Shown here: positions 57,317 through 64,000 of the stretch, in pieces
Layout of the letters: each line of letters starts with the position of its first letter
Position numbering within the stretch: position 1 is the stretch's first letter
DNA from: a virus
DNA length: 64,000 bases
Strand: one strand, 5' to 3'
IMG/VR virus record: IMGVR_UViG_3300037010_001382
Span: 1-64,000 of that record
The notes under the pieces: generated by a model
The model's database searches: none
What the model was told of the DNA's origin: nothing
The model's input: only the letters and a program-made list of their open reading frames with translations
Position numbers and translations under genes: made by a program

Positions 57317-57889
57317 ATGTGGAATCCATTTAAGAAGAAAACTCCTTTACCTTCAGTGAACGATCTGAAGCGAGTACAGGAGAAAGAGCCTATTGACTTT
57401 TGGAGTTCAAGACACCGATTTGCTGAAGAGCAGTATAAGGTGCCTGATAATGACAATTGGAAAGGTAATAAGTATGCAGAAAGACTCATTAAAGAGTGGT
57501 TAGAACATGGTAAGATTGTTTTAGCTGTCGACTTCGATGACACCATCTATGGATGGGGATTCAAAGATTTCAAATCTAATGTGATGTTTAGTAAGACGAT
57601 ACAAATCATAAAGATGGCTCAAAAGCTTGGATGTTACGTATCAATTTGGAGCGCATGTGCGCCAGACAGGTATGACGAAATACGTAATTATGCAAAGTTT
57701 AACCAGTTTGTTATTGATAGTATCAATGAAAATCCTATCCCATTACCTTACGGTAATAACCGTAAAATGTATTACAATCATCTATTAGATGATAGAGCAG
57801 GTCTTGAACAGGCATTGTCTGTACTTGAATATTGTTGTTATCGTGTGATGAGTGATCGTAAGGTCAAAACAGACAATTTCGAAGTTTAA
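57317..57889 (+). CDS. HAD-superfamily phosphatase-like protein, 190 aa
   Basis: ATG at 57317. HAD motif I VLAVDFDDTIYGWG (about 73-86), motif II region VSIWSAC, and a late Asp pair NHLLDDRAGLEQAL (about 156-169). These give a DxDxT nucleophile and metal site. Likely hydrolyses a phosphorylated small molecule. Position between PRPP-synthetase-like and NAMPT-like genes suggests a nucleotide-related substrate. Confidence 0.75.
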   Translation: MWNPFKKKTPLPSVNDLKRVQEKEPIDFWSSRHRFAEEQYKVPDNDNWKGNKYAERLIKEWLEHGKIVLAVDFDDTIYGWGFKDFKSNVMFSKTIQIIKMAQKLGCYVSIWSACAPDRYDEIRNYAKFNQFVIDSINENPIPLPYGNNRKMYYNHLLDDRAGLEQALSVLEYCCYRVMSDRKVKTDNFEV

Positions 57890-57898
57890 AAAGTAAGA

Positions 57899-58162
57899 AT
57901 GAAAAAGTTAACAATGTTTTTCCGAGTGATACTCGGAATAAAGCAATCTGCGGTAATTGAGATGCAGAAGAAGAGTAATAACGTTTTTAACGTTTTCACA
58001 AAGACTCTTAACGATCTCAAGGAAATAAACGGGATGATTGAATCCTATAAACAAGTCAAGCTTGACGTGATAGCAGCTGCACAAGTTGAACATGACGACT
58101 TGCATTCTCAGCTTGAAACTAACAACAAAATGGTTGTCAAGCTTGAGGATTTTGTAAAATAA
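57899..58162 (+). CDS. coiled-coil protein, 87 aa
   Basis: ATG at 57899. Helical, charged, heptad-like (FTKTLNDLKEINGMIESYKQ). No family recognised. Confidence 0.6.
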   Translation: MKKLTMFFRVILGIKQSAVIEMQKKSNNVFNVFTKTLNDLKEINGMIESYKQVKLDVIAAAQVEHDDLHSQLETNNKMVVKLEDFVK

Positions 58163-58190
58163 TCCTTAACAAAAAAAACAAATAAAAAGA

Positions 58191-59987
58191 GTGAGACAGA
58201 TCCAAGTATTGAATCAAACTGACTTCTACAAAGTAGGTCACCATCCTATGTACCCTGGAGGTACTACTAGGATTTATAGTAATTTAACCCCGCGCAAATC
58301 GAGAGAGAAAGGTGTAAATGAAGTAGTTGTTTTTGGGATTCAATACTTCGTTCTGGAGTATTTGATTGAACAATGGAACTCCAACTTCTTTCACACGCCA
58401 TTAGGCCACATTGCGAAGGAAGTGAAACAGCAGAGGCTGGCCCGTTATAAACGTATGATGGATAATACTCTCGGAAAAGATACTGTGAAAACAGAACATA
58501 TTGAGAAGCTTTGGGATTTAGGTTATATGCCTCTTAAGATTAAGGCTCTAGCTGAAGGTACTCTATGTCCGATAGGAATTCCTTGTTTAACTATTACGAA
58601 TACTGTAGATCATGCATTTTGGTTGGTAAATTATCTGGAAACTATTCTGTCTTGTACAGTATGGCAACCGATGACTTCAGCTACAAAAGCATTACAGTAT
58701 CGTAAGATACTCGAAAAATATGCATTACAAACTACAGGATCTATTCAAGGAGTTCAATGGCAAGGTCATGACTTTTCTATGCGTGGCATGTCTAGTCTTG
58801 AGTCTGCTTGCACGAGCGGAGCTGGGCATTTGCTTTCTTTTACTGGGACCGATATAATACCTGCTATTGAATTTCTTGAGCAGTATTACGGTGCAAATGT
58901 GGAAGAAGATCTTGTTGGAGCTTCTGTTCCTGCTACTGAACATTCCGTTATGTGTATGGGTCTTAAGGATGGGGAAATAAATACATTTGAGCGTTTGCTT
59001 GATTTGTATCCTACAGGTATCTTATCTGTAGTCTCTGATACTTGGGATTTGTGGAACGTAGTAAAGAAAGGTGGTATTTGCGACCAGTTAAAAAGTAAGA
59101 TCTTAGCTAGAAATGGCAAGCTTGTAATTCGTCCTGATTCAGGAGATCCTGTTGATATCATTTGTGGACAAGAGATAGATGATATAAAAGCAGAAGATAT
59201 TGATTCTGCAAAACTTTGGATGAAAGATTTACTAAGGCAAAAAGTGAGAGAGGAAACTCCTCATGGAGAAGCCGGTGATCCAAATCCTAGTGCTACTTAC
59301 AAGTTTCAAGGTAAGTACTACAAGATCACACTGGAAATTGAATGGAATCGCTATGATAAGCAATTTTACTTTATAGATGGATGTACCATAAAATCATTTG
59401 AAGAAGTTGAAGCTACACCTGCAATGAAGGGTGTAATTGAATGCTTATATGATGTGTTTGGCGGTACAAGATCGACTGAAGGATATATTGAGCTGATTGA
59501 TAAAATTGGCGCTATATATGGCGATTCTATAACTGAAGACAGAGCAGAACGTATCTGTAGTCGCTTAATGGCTAAAGGCTATGCTTCTACTAATGTTGTG
59601 TTCGGCATAGGTTCATTTACTTACCAGCATAATACTCGCGATACTTTTGGTTTTGCCATGAAGGCTACCTATGGTGAAGTTGCTATTGAATGTGGATGTG
59701 GAGAGGGTTATCAAAATCCTACCTGCTTACAGAATGGTAATGGTCGCATCTGTACTGAAGCTCGTGAGATCTTCAAGGATCCTATCACTGATTCAGGCGA
59801 AAAGAAGTCTGCACGTGGCTTGTTGCGTGTAGATCGTAATGAGGAGGGTAAAGTTACTCTCTACCAACAGCAGACGAAAGAACAAGAGGAAGGTGGTTTA
59901 TTACAGACTATATTCCTTGACGGTAAAATGGTTAAAACATTTACGTTAACAGAGGTTCGTGAGAATCTCAAAAATGCTACAAAATAA
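58191..59987 (+). CDS. nicotinamide phosphoribosyltransferase-like (NAMPT), 598 aa
   Basis: GTG start at 58191. NAMPT landmarks: TDFYKVGHHPMYPGGTTRIYSNLTPR (about 10-35), FSMRGMSSLESA, GASVPATEHSVM (about 242-253), VSDTWDLW and VIRPDSGDPV (about 310-319). The usual reaction is nicotinamide plus PRPP to NMN. At about 100 residues longer than typical NAMPT, it has an insertion near 322-400 (DIKAEDIDSAKLWMKDLLRQ..). The relation to NARP1 Namat enzymes, which are NAMPT-like, is open. A NMNAT-like gene at 27.2 kb could finish NAD+ synthesis. Confidence 0.85.
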   Translation: MRQIQVLNQTDFYKVGHHPMYPGGTTRIYSNLTPRKSREKGVNEVVVFGIQYFVLEYLIEQWNSNFFHTPLGHIAKEVKQQRLARYKRMMDNTLGKDTVKTEHIEKLWDLGYMPLKIKALAEGTLCPIGIPCLTITNTVDHAFWLVNYLETILSCTVWQPMTSATKALQYRKILEKYALQTTGSIQGVQWQGHDFSMRGMSSLESACTSGAGHLLSFTGTDIIPAIEFLEQYYGANVEEDLVGASVPATEHSVMCMGLKDGEINTFERLLDLYPTGILSVVSDTWDLWNVVKKGGICDQLKSKILARNGKLVIRPDSGDPVDIICGQEIDDIKAEDIDSAKLWMKDLLRQKVREETPHGEAGDPNPSATYKFQGKYYKITLEIEWNRYDKQFYFIDGCTIKSFEEVEATPAMKGVIECLYDVFGGTRSTEGYIELIDKIGAIYGDSITEDRAERICSRLMAKGYASTNVVFGIGSFTYQHNTRDTFGFAMKATYGEVAIECGCGEGYQNPTCLQNGNGRICTEAREIFKDPITDSGEKKSARGLLRVDRNEEGKVTLYQQQTKEQEEGGLLQTIFLDGKMVKTFTLTEVRENLKNATK

Positions 59988-59988
59988 C

Positions 59989-60450
59989 ATGAAAGAGCAG
60001 AAAGAAGTAAAACCACGGCGGCCTGAAGGGCCACTAAAAGAAGGCGAGTATTTGTGTACTTTCAGATTCTACGACGGTAAAGGACGTAGACTGACTATCT
60101 GTGCTACACAGACAGGCGATACATTAAATGTAGTAGTATTGACATTGTCAGAACTACCAGATCCGGAAACAAGCATGCATGATGTTTTCTCGCGTAAAGC
60201 AGGAAGAGAGATTTATGAAGCTAATTGCAAGGGTAAGGAACTTATGGACAACTGTAAAGGACAGCGCTTCACAGTGCCGGTACTTAATGGCGAGCCACGT
60301 ACAAGTTTCTTCGCCTGGACTAACAGAACCTTTTATAAGTTGGAAACAACTCAGATTTTGGTTCCACAGGAAGTTGTTTATCTGGTTAAGGCTGACAAGC
60401 GTAAGGTTAAGAGCCGTAAGCTTATAAAAACAGTCCATAAGGAGAAATAA
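59989..60450 (+). CDS. hypothetical protein, 153 aa
   Basis: Start set at ATG 59989, right after the NAMPT stop. Basic; beta-rich middle (GDTLNVVVLTLSELPDPE). No family recognised. Confidence 0.65.
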   Translation: MKEQKEVKPRRPEGPLKEGEYLCTFRFYDGKGRRLTICATQTGDTLNVVVLTLSELPDPETSMHDVFSRKAGREIYEANCKGKELMDNCKGQRFTVPVLNGEPRTSFFAWTNRTFYKLETTQILVPQEVVYLVKADKRKVKSRKLIKTVHKEK

Positions 60451-60879
60451 TTGAAAGTAAAAATAAAAAAACTGTATAGTGAAGCTGTGATTCCTTCCTA
60501 TGCAAAAGAAGGAGATGCAGGATTAGATTTGACTGCTGTTTGGCATGAGGATCATATGGACCTTGGAGAGGGAAAAGTTGGATACCAAGAATATGGTACT
60601 GGTTTAGCACTAGAGATACCGAAAGGATTTTTAGGGTTCTTATTACCAAGGTCGAGTATTACTACTAAAGATATGATACTAAAGAATAGCATTGGCTTAA
60701 TAGATTCTGGATATAGAGGCGAACTGAAACTTCGTTTTATGGGTTCAGCAGATTATAAGGTTGGTGAAAGAGTAGGTCAGTTAGTAATAATGCCATTTCC
60801 TGAAATTGAATTGGAAGAAGTTGATGAACTTGAAGGCTCTGAAAGGGGTATTGGAGGTCATGGTAGCACAGGCAGTTAA
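60451..60879 (+). CDS. dut: dUTPase (trimeric), 142 aa
   Basis: TTG start at 60451, 7 bp after AAGGAGAAA. All five motifs are visible: DAGLDLTAV (24-32), PRSSITTKD (about 66-74), GLIDSGYRGEL (about 82-92), GERVGQLVIM (about 103-112), RGIGGHGSTG (about 131-140). Converts dUTP to dUMP, keeping uracil out of DNA and feeding dTMP. No thymidylate synthase was seen in this window. Confidence 0.9.
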   Translation: MKVKIKKLYSEAVIPSYAKEGDAGLDLTAVWHEDHMDLGEGKVGYQEYGTGLALEIPKGFLGFLLPRSSITTKDMILKNSIGLIDSGYRGELKLRFMGSADYKVGERVGQLVIMPFPEIELEEVDELEGSERGIGGHGSTGS

Positions 60880-60901
60880 AAAGAGTAAAGTTTAGATATA
60901 T

Positions 60902-60954
60902 CAACATATTAGGTAAGTTTTCAATAAAAAGTTGGAAATTTACTTAATATGTTG
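60902..60954. repeat. inverted repeat over a promoter
   Basis: CAACATATTA (60902-60911) and TAATATGTTG (60945-60954) are perfect 10-bp arms. They enclose the -33 element of the promoter at 60931-60962 and abut its -7 box. It may be a terminator-like hairpin or an operator. Confidence 0.5.
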
Positions 60955-60962
60955 TATCTTTG
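60931..60962 (+). promoter_or_regulatory. Bacteroidota-type promoter for the exonuclease
   Basis: GTTG (60931-60934), 20-nt gap, TATCTTTG (60955-60962), then 9 bases to ATG 60972. Confidence 0.75.
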
Positions 60963-60971
60963 CATATATTG

Positions 60972-61447
60972 ATGAGAAAAGAAATGTTCATTGACATAGA
61001 AACAACAGGGTTAGACTTTGTTAATGATTCTATAGTACAATTAAGTTACATTTATCGTGTTGGAGGAAAGATTATTAGAACAGGAGATATTAAGAGAGAT
61101 ATTTACAGTACATTTGTAGATCATCTTGATACTTTGGTTAATAGATTTGATAAAGAAGATAAGATCTACTTTATTGCTTATAATGCAGGTTTTGATAATC
61201 AGTTTGTAAGGAATTTATTCTTACAAAACAATAATAAGTTTTTTGGAAGTTATTTTATTCACCTTTTGTGTGTGTGATGCAAATTGCAGCATTTAAGTAT
61301 ATGAGAAAGAATATGCGTCCTGAAAACTTTAAATTATCTACAGTTTGTAGAGATTTCGGGTTACGAGTAGATGAAGATAGGCTTCATGATGGTATGTATG
61401 ACATAACCTTGACAAAAAACCTATATAACAAATTATTAAAATTCTAA
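60972..61447 (+). pseudogene. DnaQ-type 3'-5' exonuclease, split by frameshift in a TG repeat
   Basis: The first frame (ATG 60972) has ExoI MFIDIETTGLDF and ExoII YNAGFDNQFV and stops at 61277. The second frame (ATG 61277, overlapping the stop) has the rest: MQIAAFKYMRKN and ExoIII LHDGMYDITL (HxxxxxD). The break is in a (TG)5 tract at 61267-61276: removing one TG unit gives one continuous frame across FIHLLCVMQIAAFKYM. So either this is a slipped, inactive or phase-variable gene, two chains are made (TGATG coupling), or the read has an error. Confidence 0.75.
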
Positions 61448-61456
61448 GAGAGAAAA

Positions 61457-61672
61457 GTGAAGTTTGAAATTGAGAAGGGTATAGAGATACCTAAAGAAAG
61501 AGGAAATAAGATTAACATGTATCCATTTGCAGAAATGGAAGTTGGTGATAGCTTTTTAACAGAAGTAACGCATGTCACTGGCAGTGTTGCGAATTTTCAT
61601 AAGCAGAATCCGGAGAAAAAGTTTACCACTAGAAAGGTAGAAGGAGGAATAAGAGTATGGAGAATACAATAA
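61457..61672 (+). CDS. small protein, 71 aa
   Basis: GTG start at 61457. Contains KINMYPFAEMEVGDSF and ends [16 protein letters not shown]. This pattern is common in small phage proteins of unknown role. Overlaps the next gene by 16 bp. Confidence 0.55.
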   Translation: MKFEIEKGIEIPKERGNKINMYPFAEMEVGDSFLTEVTHVTGSVANFHKQNPEKKFTTRKVEGGIRVWRIQ

Positions 61673-61899
61673 GGCATTTGCCTAATGGTGATTTTGAGGT
61701 GGAATATGTAGAACCAAGAACTACTTGGTTTGCTAAGCCATATGAGTTTGCAAGAGATAGAAGAGTAGAGGAAGAGATAGCAAATGAAAAGCAAAGAAGA
61801 GAAACTGAAGCTAGCGGTGGAGGTAAGAGCGAAGACAAACAAGGATCTAGGCAAAGGAACAGTCATGTCCCTGGGTCAGAGTGGGGACATGGACATTGA
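61657..61899 (+). CDS. small protein overlapping recA, 80 aa
   Basis: ATG at 61657. N-terminal half is acidic beta ([18 protein letters not shown]), then charged helix and a Gly/Ser/His end. It overlaps recA by 116 bp in another frame. The second half may be only a shadow of recA. Confidence 0.4.
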   Translation: MENTIRHLPNGDFEVEYVEPRTTWFAKPYEFARDRRVEEEIANEKQRRETEASGGGKSEDKQGSRQRNSHVPGSEWGHGH

Positions 61900-62788
61900 T
61901 GTCATTCCTACTGGCTCATTAGGGCTTGATATAGCCCTTGGAAGAGGTGGACTGCCTAGAGGTAGGATCGTTGAGATATATGGTCCAGAATCGTCTGGAA
62001 AGACCACTCTAGCTATACATGTTATGGCGGAAGCTCAAAGACTTGGTGGGTTATGTGCAGTTATTGATGCTGAGCATGCGTTTGATAAGGAATATGCACG
62101 ATCTTTAGGTGTAGATGTTGATGAATTAGAGTTTTGCCAACCTGACAATGGAGACATTGGATTAGAAGTAGCAGACAGATTAATTAGCTCTGGAGCTTAT
62201 GATGTTGTACTTATTGATAGTGTTTCAGCCTTAGTACCTAAAGCAGAACTTGAAGGTGAAATGGGTGAAAGTAAAATGGGTTTACATGCAAGATTAATGT
62301 CACAAGCATGTAGAAAAATAGTTGGTGCAACTGCTAAGACTGGTACTTTAGTTATCTTCATTAATCAACTTCGAGAGAAGATTGGTGTAATGTTTGGTAG
62401 TCCTGAAACTACTACTGGCGGTAATGCGCTTAAGTTTTATGCATCTGTTCGTTTAGATGTTAGAAGATCATTAACAGCTGCAAATGCAGTTATGGATGGT
62501 GAACTTAAGATTGGTAATCAAACAACTGTTAAGGTCATAAAGAATAAAATTGCACCTCCTTTTGGAAAGTGTGAATTTGATATTCTATATGGTAAAGGTG
62601 TAGATAAGTTAGGTGAGATACTAGAGATAGGAGTTGAGCTTGATATTATTAACAAAGCAGGTTCTTGGTTCACTTATGGAGATGCTTTTAGAATTCAAGG
62701 GAAAGAGGCTGTAAAGCAATTTCTTGCTGATAATGAAGGCTTATTACGTGAAATAGAGAATTCTATAAGAGCAAGAATGATACATTGA
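61784..62788 (+). CDS. recA: RecA recombinase, 334 aa
   Basis: ATG at 61784. RecA core from residue 1: [41 protein letters not shown], Walker A GPESSGKT (67-74), [29 protein letters not shown] (Walker B), [34 protein letters not shown] (loop 2). Full bacterial-type RecA, shorter at the C-terminus. Strand exchange for repair and replication restart. Confidence 0.9.
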   Translation: MKSKEEKLKLAVEVRAKTNKDLGKGTVMSLGQSGDMDIDVIPTGSLGLDIALGRGGLPRGRIVEIYGPESSGKTTLAIHVMAEAQRLGGLCAVIDAEHAFDKEYARSLGVDVDELEFCQPDNGDIGLEVADRLISSGAYDVVLIDSVSALVPKAELEGEMGESKMGLHARLMSQACRKIVGATAKTGTLVIFINQLREKIGVMFGSPETTTGGNALKFYASVRLDVRRSLTAANAVMDGELKIGNQTTVKVIKNKIAPPFGKCEFDILYGKGVDKLGEILEIGVELDIINKAGSWFTYGDAFRIQGKEAVKQFLADNEGLLREIENSIRARMIH

Positions 62789-63036
62789 TATTAGAGAATT
62801 TAAAAGCATTATTTCCAAAAGCTTTTTCTCTTTATTTAAATAATGAACCATTAACAAGAGATACGATTATACAATTTCTTGATGATAATGATTTATTTGT
62901 TTGTGTATCTACAGATGCTGAAGGAATTAACTGGTTTGTGGAAATAAGCGGAATACCTTTGACATTCTGTAATAGTAGAAATAATGCTATGGATTATGGA
63001 ATATTAGAAGGATTATCAATTTTAGAAACGTTTTAG
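62785..63036 (+). CDS. hypothetical protein, 83 aa
   Basis: TTG at 62785, overlapping the RecA stop. Mixed alpha/beta ([20 protein letters not shown]). No family recognised. Overlaps the next start. Confidence 0.55.
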   Translation: MILENLKALFPKAFSLYLNNEPLTRDTIIQFLDDNDLFVCVSTDAEGINWFVEISGIPLTFCNSRNNAMDYGILEGLSILETF

Positions 63037-63404
63037 TGATAGAAATAAGAAAAGAAGTAATACAAGATAAACCTGCATATCGTTTGAATGCAGGAAAAAC
63101 AAGATTTGATTTGTTAGAACCTTTTGCAATTGAGCAACTTGCAAAAGTATTTACAGCAGGTGCTGCTAAATATGCAGATCATAACTGGTTAAAAGGAGAT
63201 GGGTTAAAATGGTCTGCCTATCTCTCGTCGCTACATAGGCATTTAAATGCTTTTGAACAAGGTGTGGATTATGATGAAGAAACGAAGTTATTACATATGG
63301 CACATGTTGCATGGAATGCTATGGCGCTTGTATCTGGTACAAAATTGTTTCCAAAGAATGATGATCGCCTACATAAGATCTTAGAAATACAGAATGAAAC
63401 TTAA
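63036..63404 (+). CDS. DUF5664/MazZ-like dATP/dGTP diphosphohydrolase, 122 aa
   Basis: GTG at 63036. Matches the phage dATP/dGTP diphosphohydrolase pattern: AGKTRFDLLEPFAIEQLAKVFTAGAAKYADHNWLKG (about 19-54), LHRHLNAFEQGVDYDEETKLLHMAHVAWNAMALV (about 66-99). All-alpha MazG-related fold with acidic metal ligands. Cleaves purine dNTPs to monophosphate; in some phages it serves 2-aminoadenine genome synthesis, but no PurZ is seen here. Confidence 0.75.
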   Translation: MIEIRKEVIQDKPAYRLNAGKTRFDLLEPFAIEQLAKVFTAGAAKYADHNWLKGDGLKWSAYLSSLHRHLNAFEQGVDYDEETKLLHMAHVAWNAMALVSGTKLFPKNDDRLHKILEIQNET

Positions 63405-63603
63405 GAAGAAGGTTTATACCTATGAAGAGGTATTAGGACAATTTCAGGGACAGGTTGAACGCTTTAAAAATGACTCAGCAAGAGTTCCTTCTAGGAATGC
63501 TTCTGCAGAGGACATTGAAAAGTATGCTGTCAAATTACACAGAGAAGAATTCAAAGATGCTCTTAATCCGAGCGTTATTGATCAATATAAAGCACACAAG
63601 TGA
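63394..63603 (+). CDS. small charged protein, 69 aa
   Basis: ATG at 63394, overlapping the preceding gene by 11 bp. Charged helix (YTYEEVLGQFQGQVERFKND). No family recognised. Confidence 0.55.
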   Translation: MKLKKKVYTYEEVLGQFQGQVERFKNDSARVPSRNASAEDIEKYAVKLHREEFKDALNPSVIDQYKAHK

Positions 63604-63659
63604 TAATAACTTGGTTACTCTTACTAGTAGTAATTATTATAGTGAGAAAGAGGAGATGA
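63600..63659 (+). CDS. 19-aa membrane micropeptide
   Basis: GTG at 63600 overlaps the preceding stop. MIITWLLLLVVIIIVRKRR is a single hydrophobic helix ending in KRR-type basic residues. Ends 3 bp before the next ATG. Confidence 0.35.
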   Translation: MIITWLLLLVVIIIVRKRR

Positions 63660-63662
63660 AGA

Positions 63663-64000
63663 ATGGGATATAAGTTATTTCTTGACGATTATCGTCAACC
63701 TAAAGAATGTGCATTGTATATGTACAAGAGAATAGGTGCTGAAAATCTAATATATCTTGATAAGGACTGGGTAGTTGTAAAAAACTATCCAGACTTTATT
63801 GCTTATATAATGGATCATGGTATACCTGATCTCGTGTCGTTCGATCATGATTTGGCTGATGGTCATTATCATAAGAATATGCAAGAAGGGAAATTAAATT
63901 ATGATGCAGAGAGTTTCAAAAGTGATGATTATAATAAAACAGGATATCACTGTGCGTTATGGTTAAGAAACTTATGTTACTTTAATCTTGTTCCGTTACC
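63663..64000 (+). CDS. cyclic-phosphate-processing receiver-like protein (partial)
   Basis: ATG at 63663, running off the right edge (112 codons seen). Starts YKLFLDDYRQPKECALYMY and has IPDLVSFDHDLADGHYH at about 54-70. LFLDDxRxP plus SFDHDL is the signature of the receiver-like domain found in phages and predicted to process cyclic phosphates. Function in phages is not settled. Confidence 0.65.
   Translation, partial: MGYKLFLDDYRQPKECALYMYKRIGAENLIYLDKDWVVVKNYPDFIAYIMDHGIPDLVSFDHDLADGHYHKNMQEGKLNYDAESFKSDDYNKTGYHCALWLRNLCYFNLVPL

Overview
The window looks like part of a large double-stranded DNA phage that infects Bacteroidota. It is AT-rich and tightly packed. All but two genes (at 3.7-4.0 kb and 52.7-53.0 kb) lie on the + strand, often with ATGA or TAATG overlaps. 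It carries its own tRNAs, homing endonucleases and a group I intron. Nine promoters fit the Bacteroidota host consensus (TTTG or TTG, a 20-nt gap, then TAnnTTTG). No capsid, tail or terminase gene is in the window, so I cannot name the phage group.

Layout. 0-26 kb is an accessory zone of small, mostly unrecognised genes. It holds tRNAs for Lys, Asn, Leu, Gln and Arg plus one irregular tRNA, several HNH endonucleases, an SRAP (HMCES/YedK) protein, an SPFH/band-7 membrane protein, many tiny membrane peptides, and a series of intergenic elements closed by 8-19 bp inverted repeats that probably fold as RNA. 27-37 kb is replication: an NMNAT-like nucleotidyltransferase, a family B DNA polymerase split by a group I intron with a GIY-YIG endonuclease, a DnaB-like helicase, an AAA ATPase, an SSB, a TOPRIM primase and a divergent uracil-DNA glycosylase. 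38-47 kb is a peptide or amide-bond biosynthesis cluster: a gamma-glutamylcyclotransferase-like protein, two different amidoligases, an ATP-grasp ligase, a class I and a class II glutamine amidotransferase, and two unknown partners. 47-53 kb has a GIY-YIG nuclease, a PD-(D/E)XK nuclease, a metallophosphoesterase-like protein without most metal ligands and a MazG-like protein. 53-64 kb is nucleotide and NAD metabolism: class II ribonucleotide reductase, a frameshifted ADP-ribosylglycohydrolase, a PRPP-synthetase-like enzyme, a HAD phosphatase-like protein, a NAMPT-like enzyme, dUTPase, a DnaQ-type exonuclease broken in a TG repeat, RecA and a dATP/dGTP diphosphohydrolase-like protein.

How the genes fit together. 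The replication genes form a near-complete phage replisome. NrdJ, dUTPase, UDG, the MazG-like and the DUF5664-like enzymes point to dNTP supply and uracil exclusion. NAMPT-like plus NMNAT-like, with the PRPP-synthetase-like enzyme, could rebuild NAD+ during infection, which is a known phage answer to NAD-depleting defences. The 38-47 kb cluster matches the class of phage amidoligase systems predicted to make a peptide-like conjugate or modification; its product is unknown. The most unusual layers are this cluster, the stem-closed RNA-like elements confined to about 2.8-16.1 kb, and the near-leaderless host-type promoters on the homing endonuclease genes.
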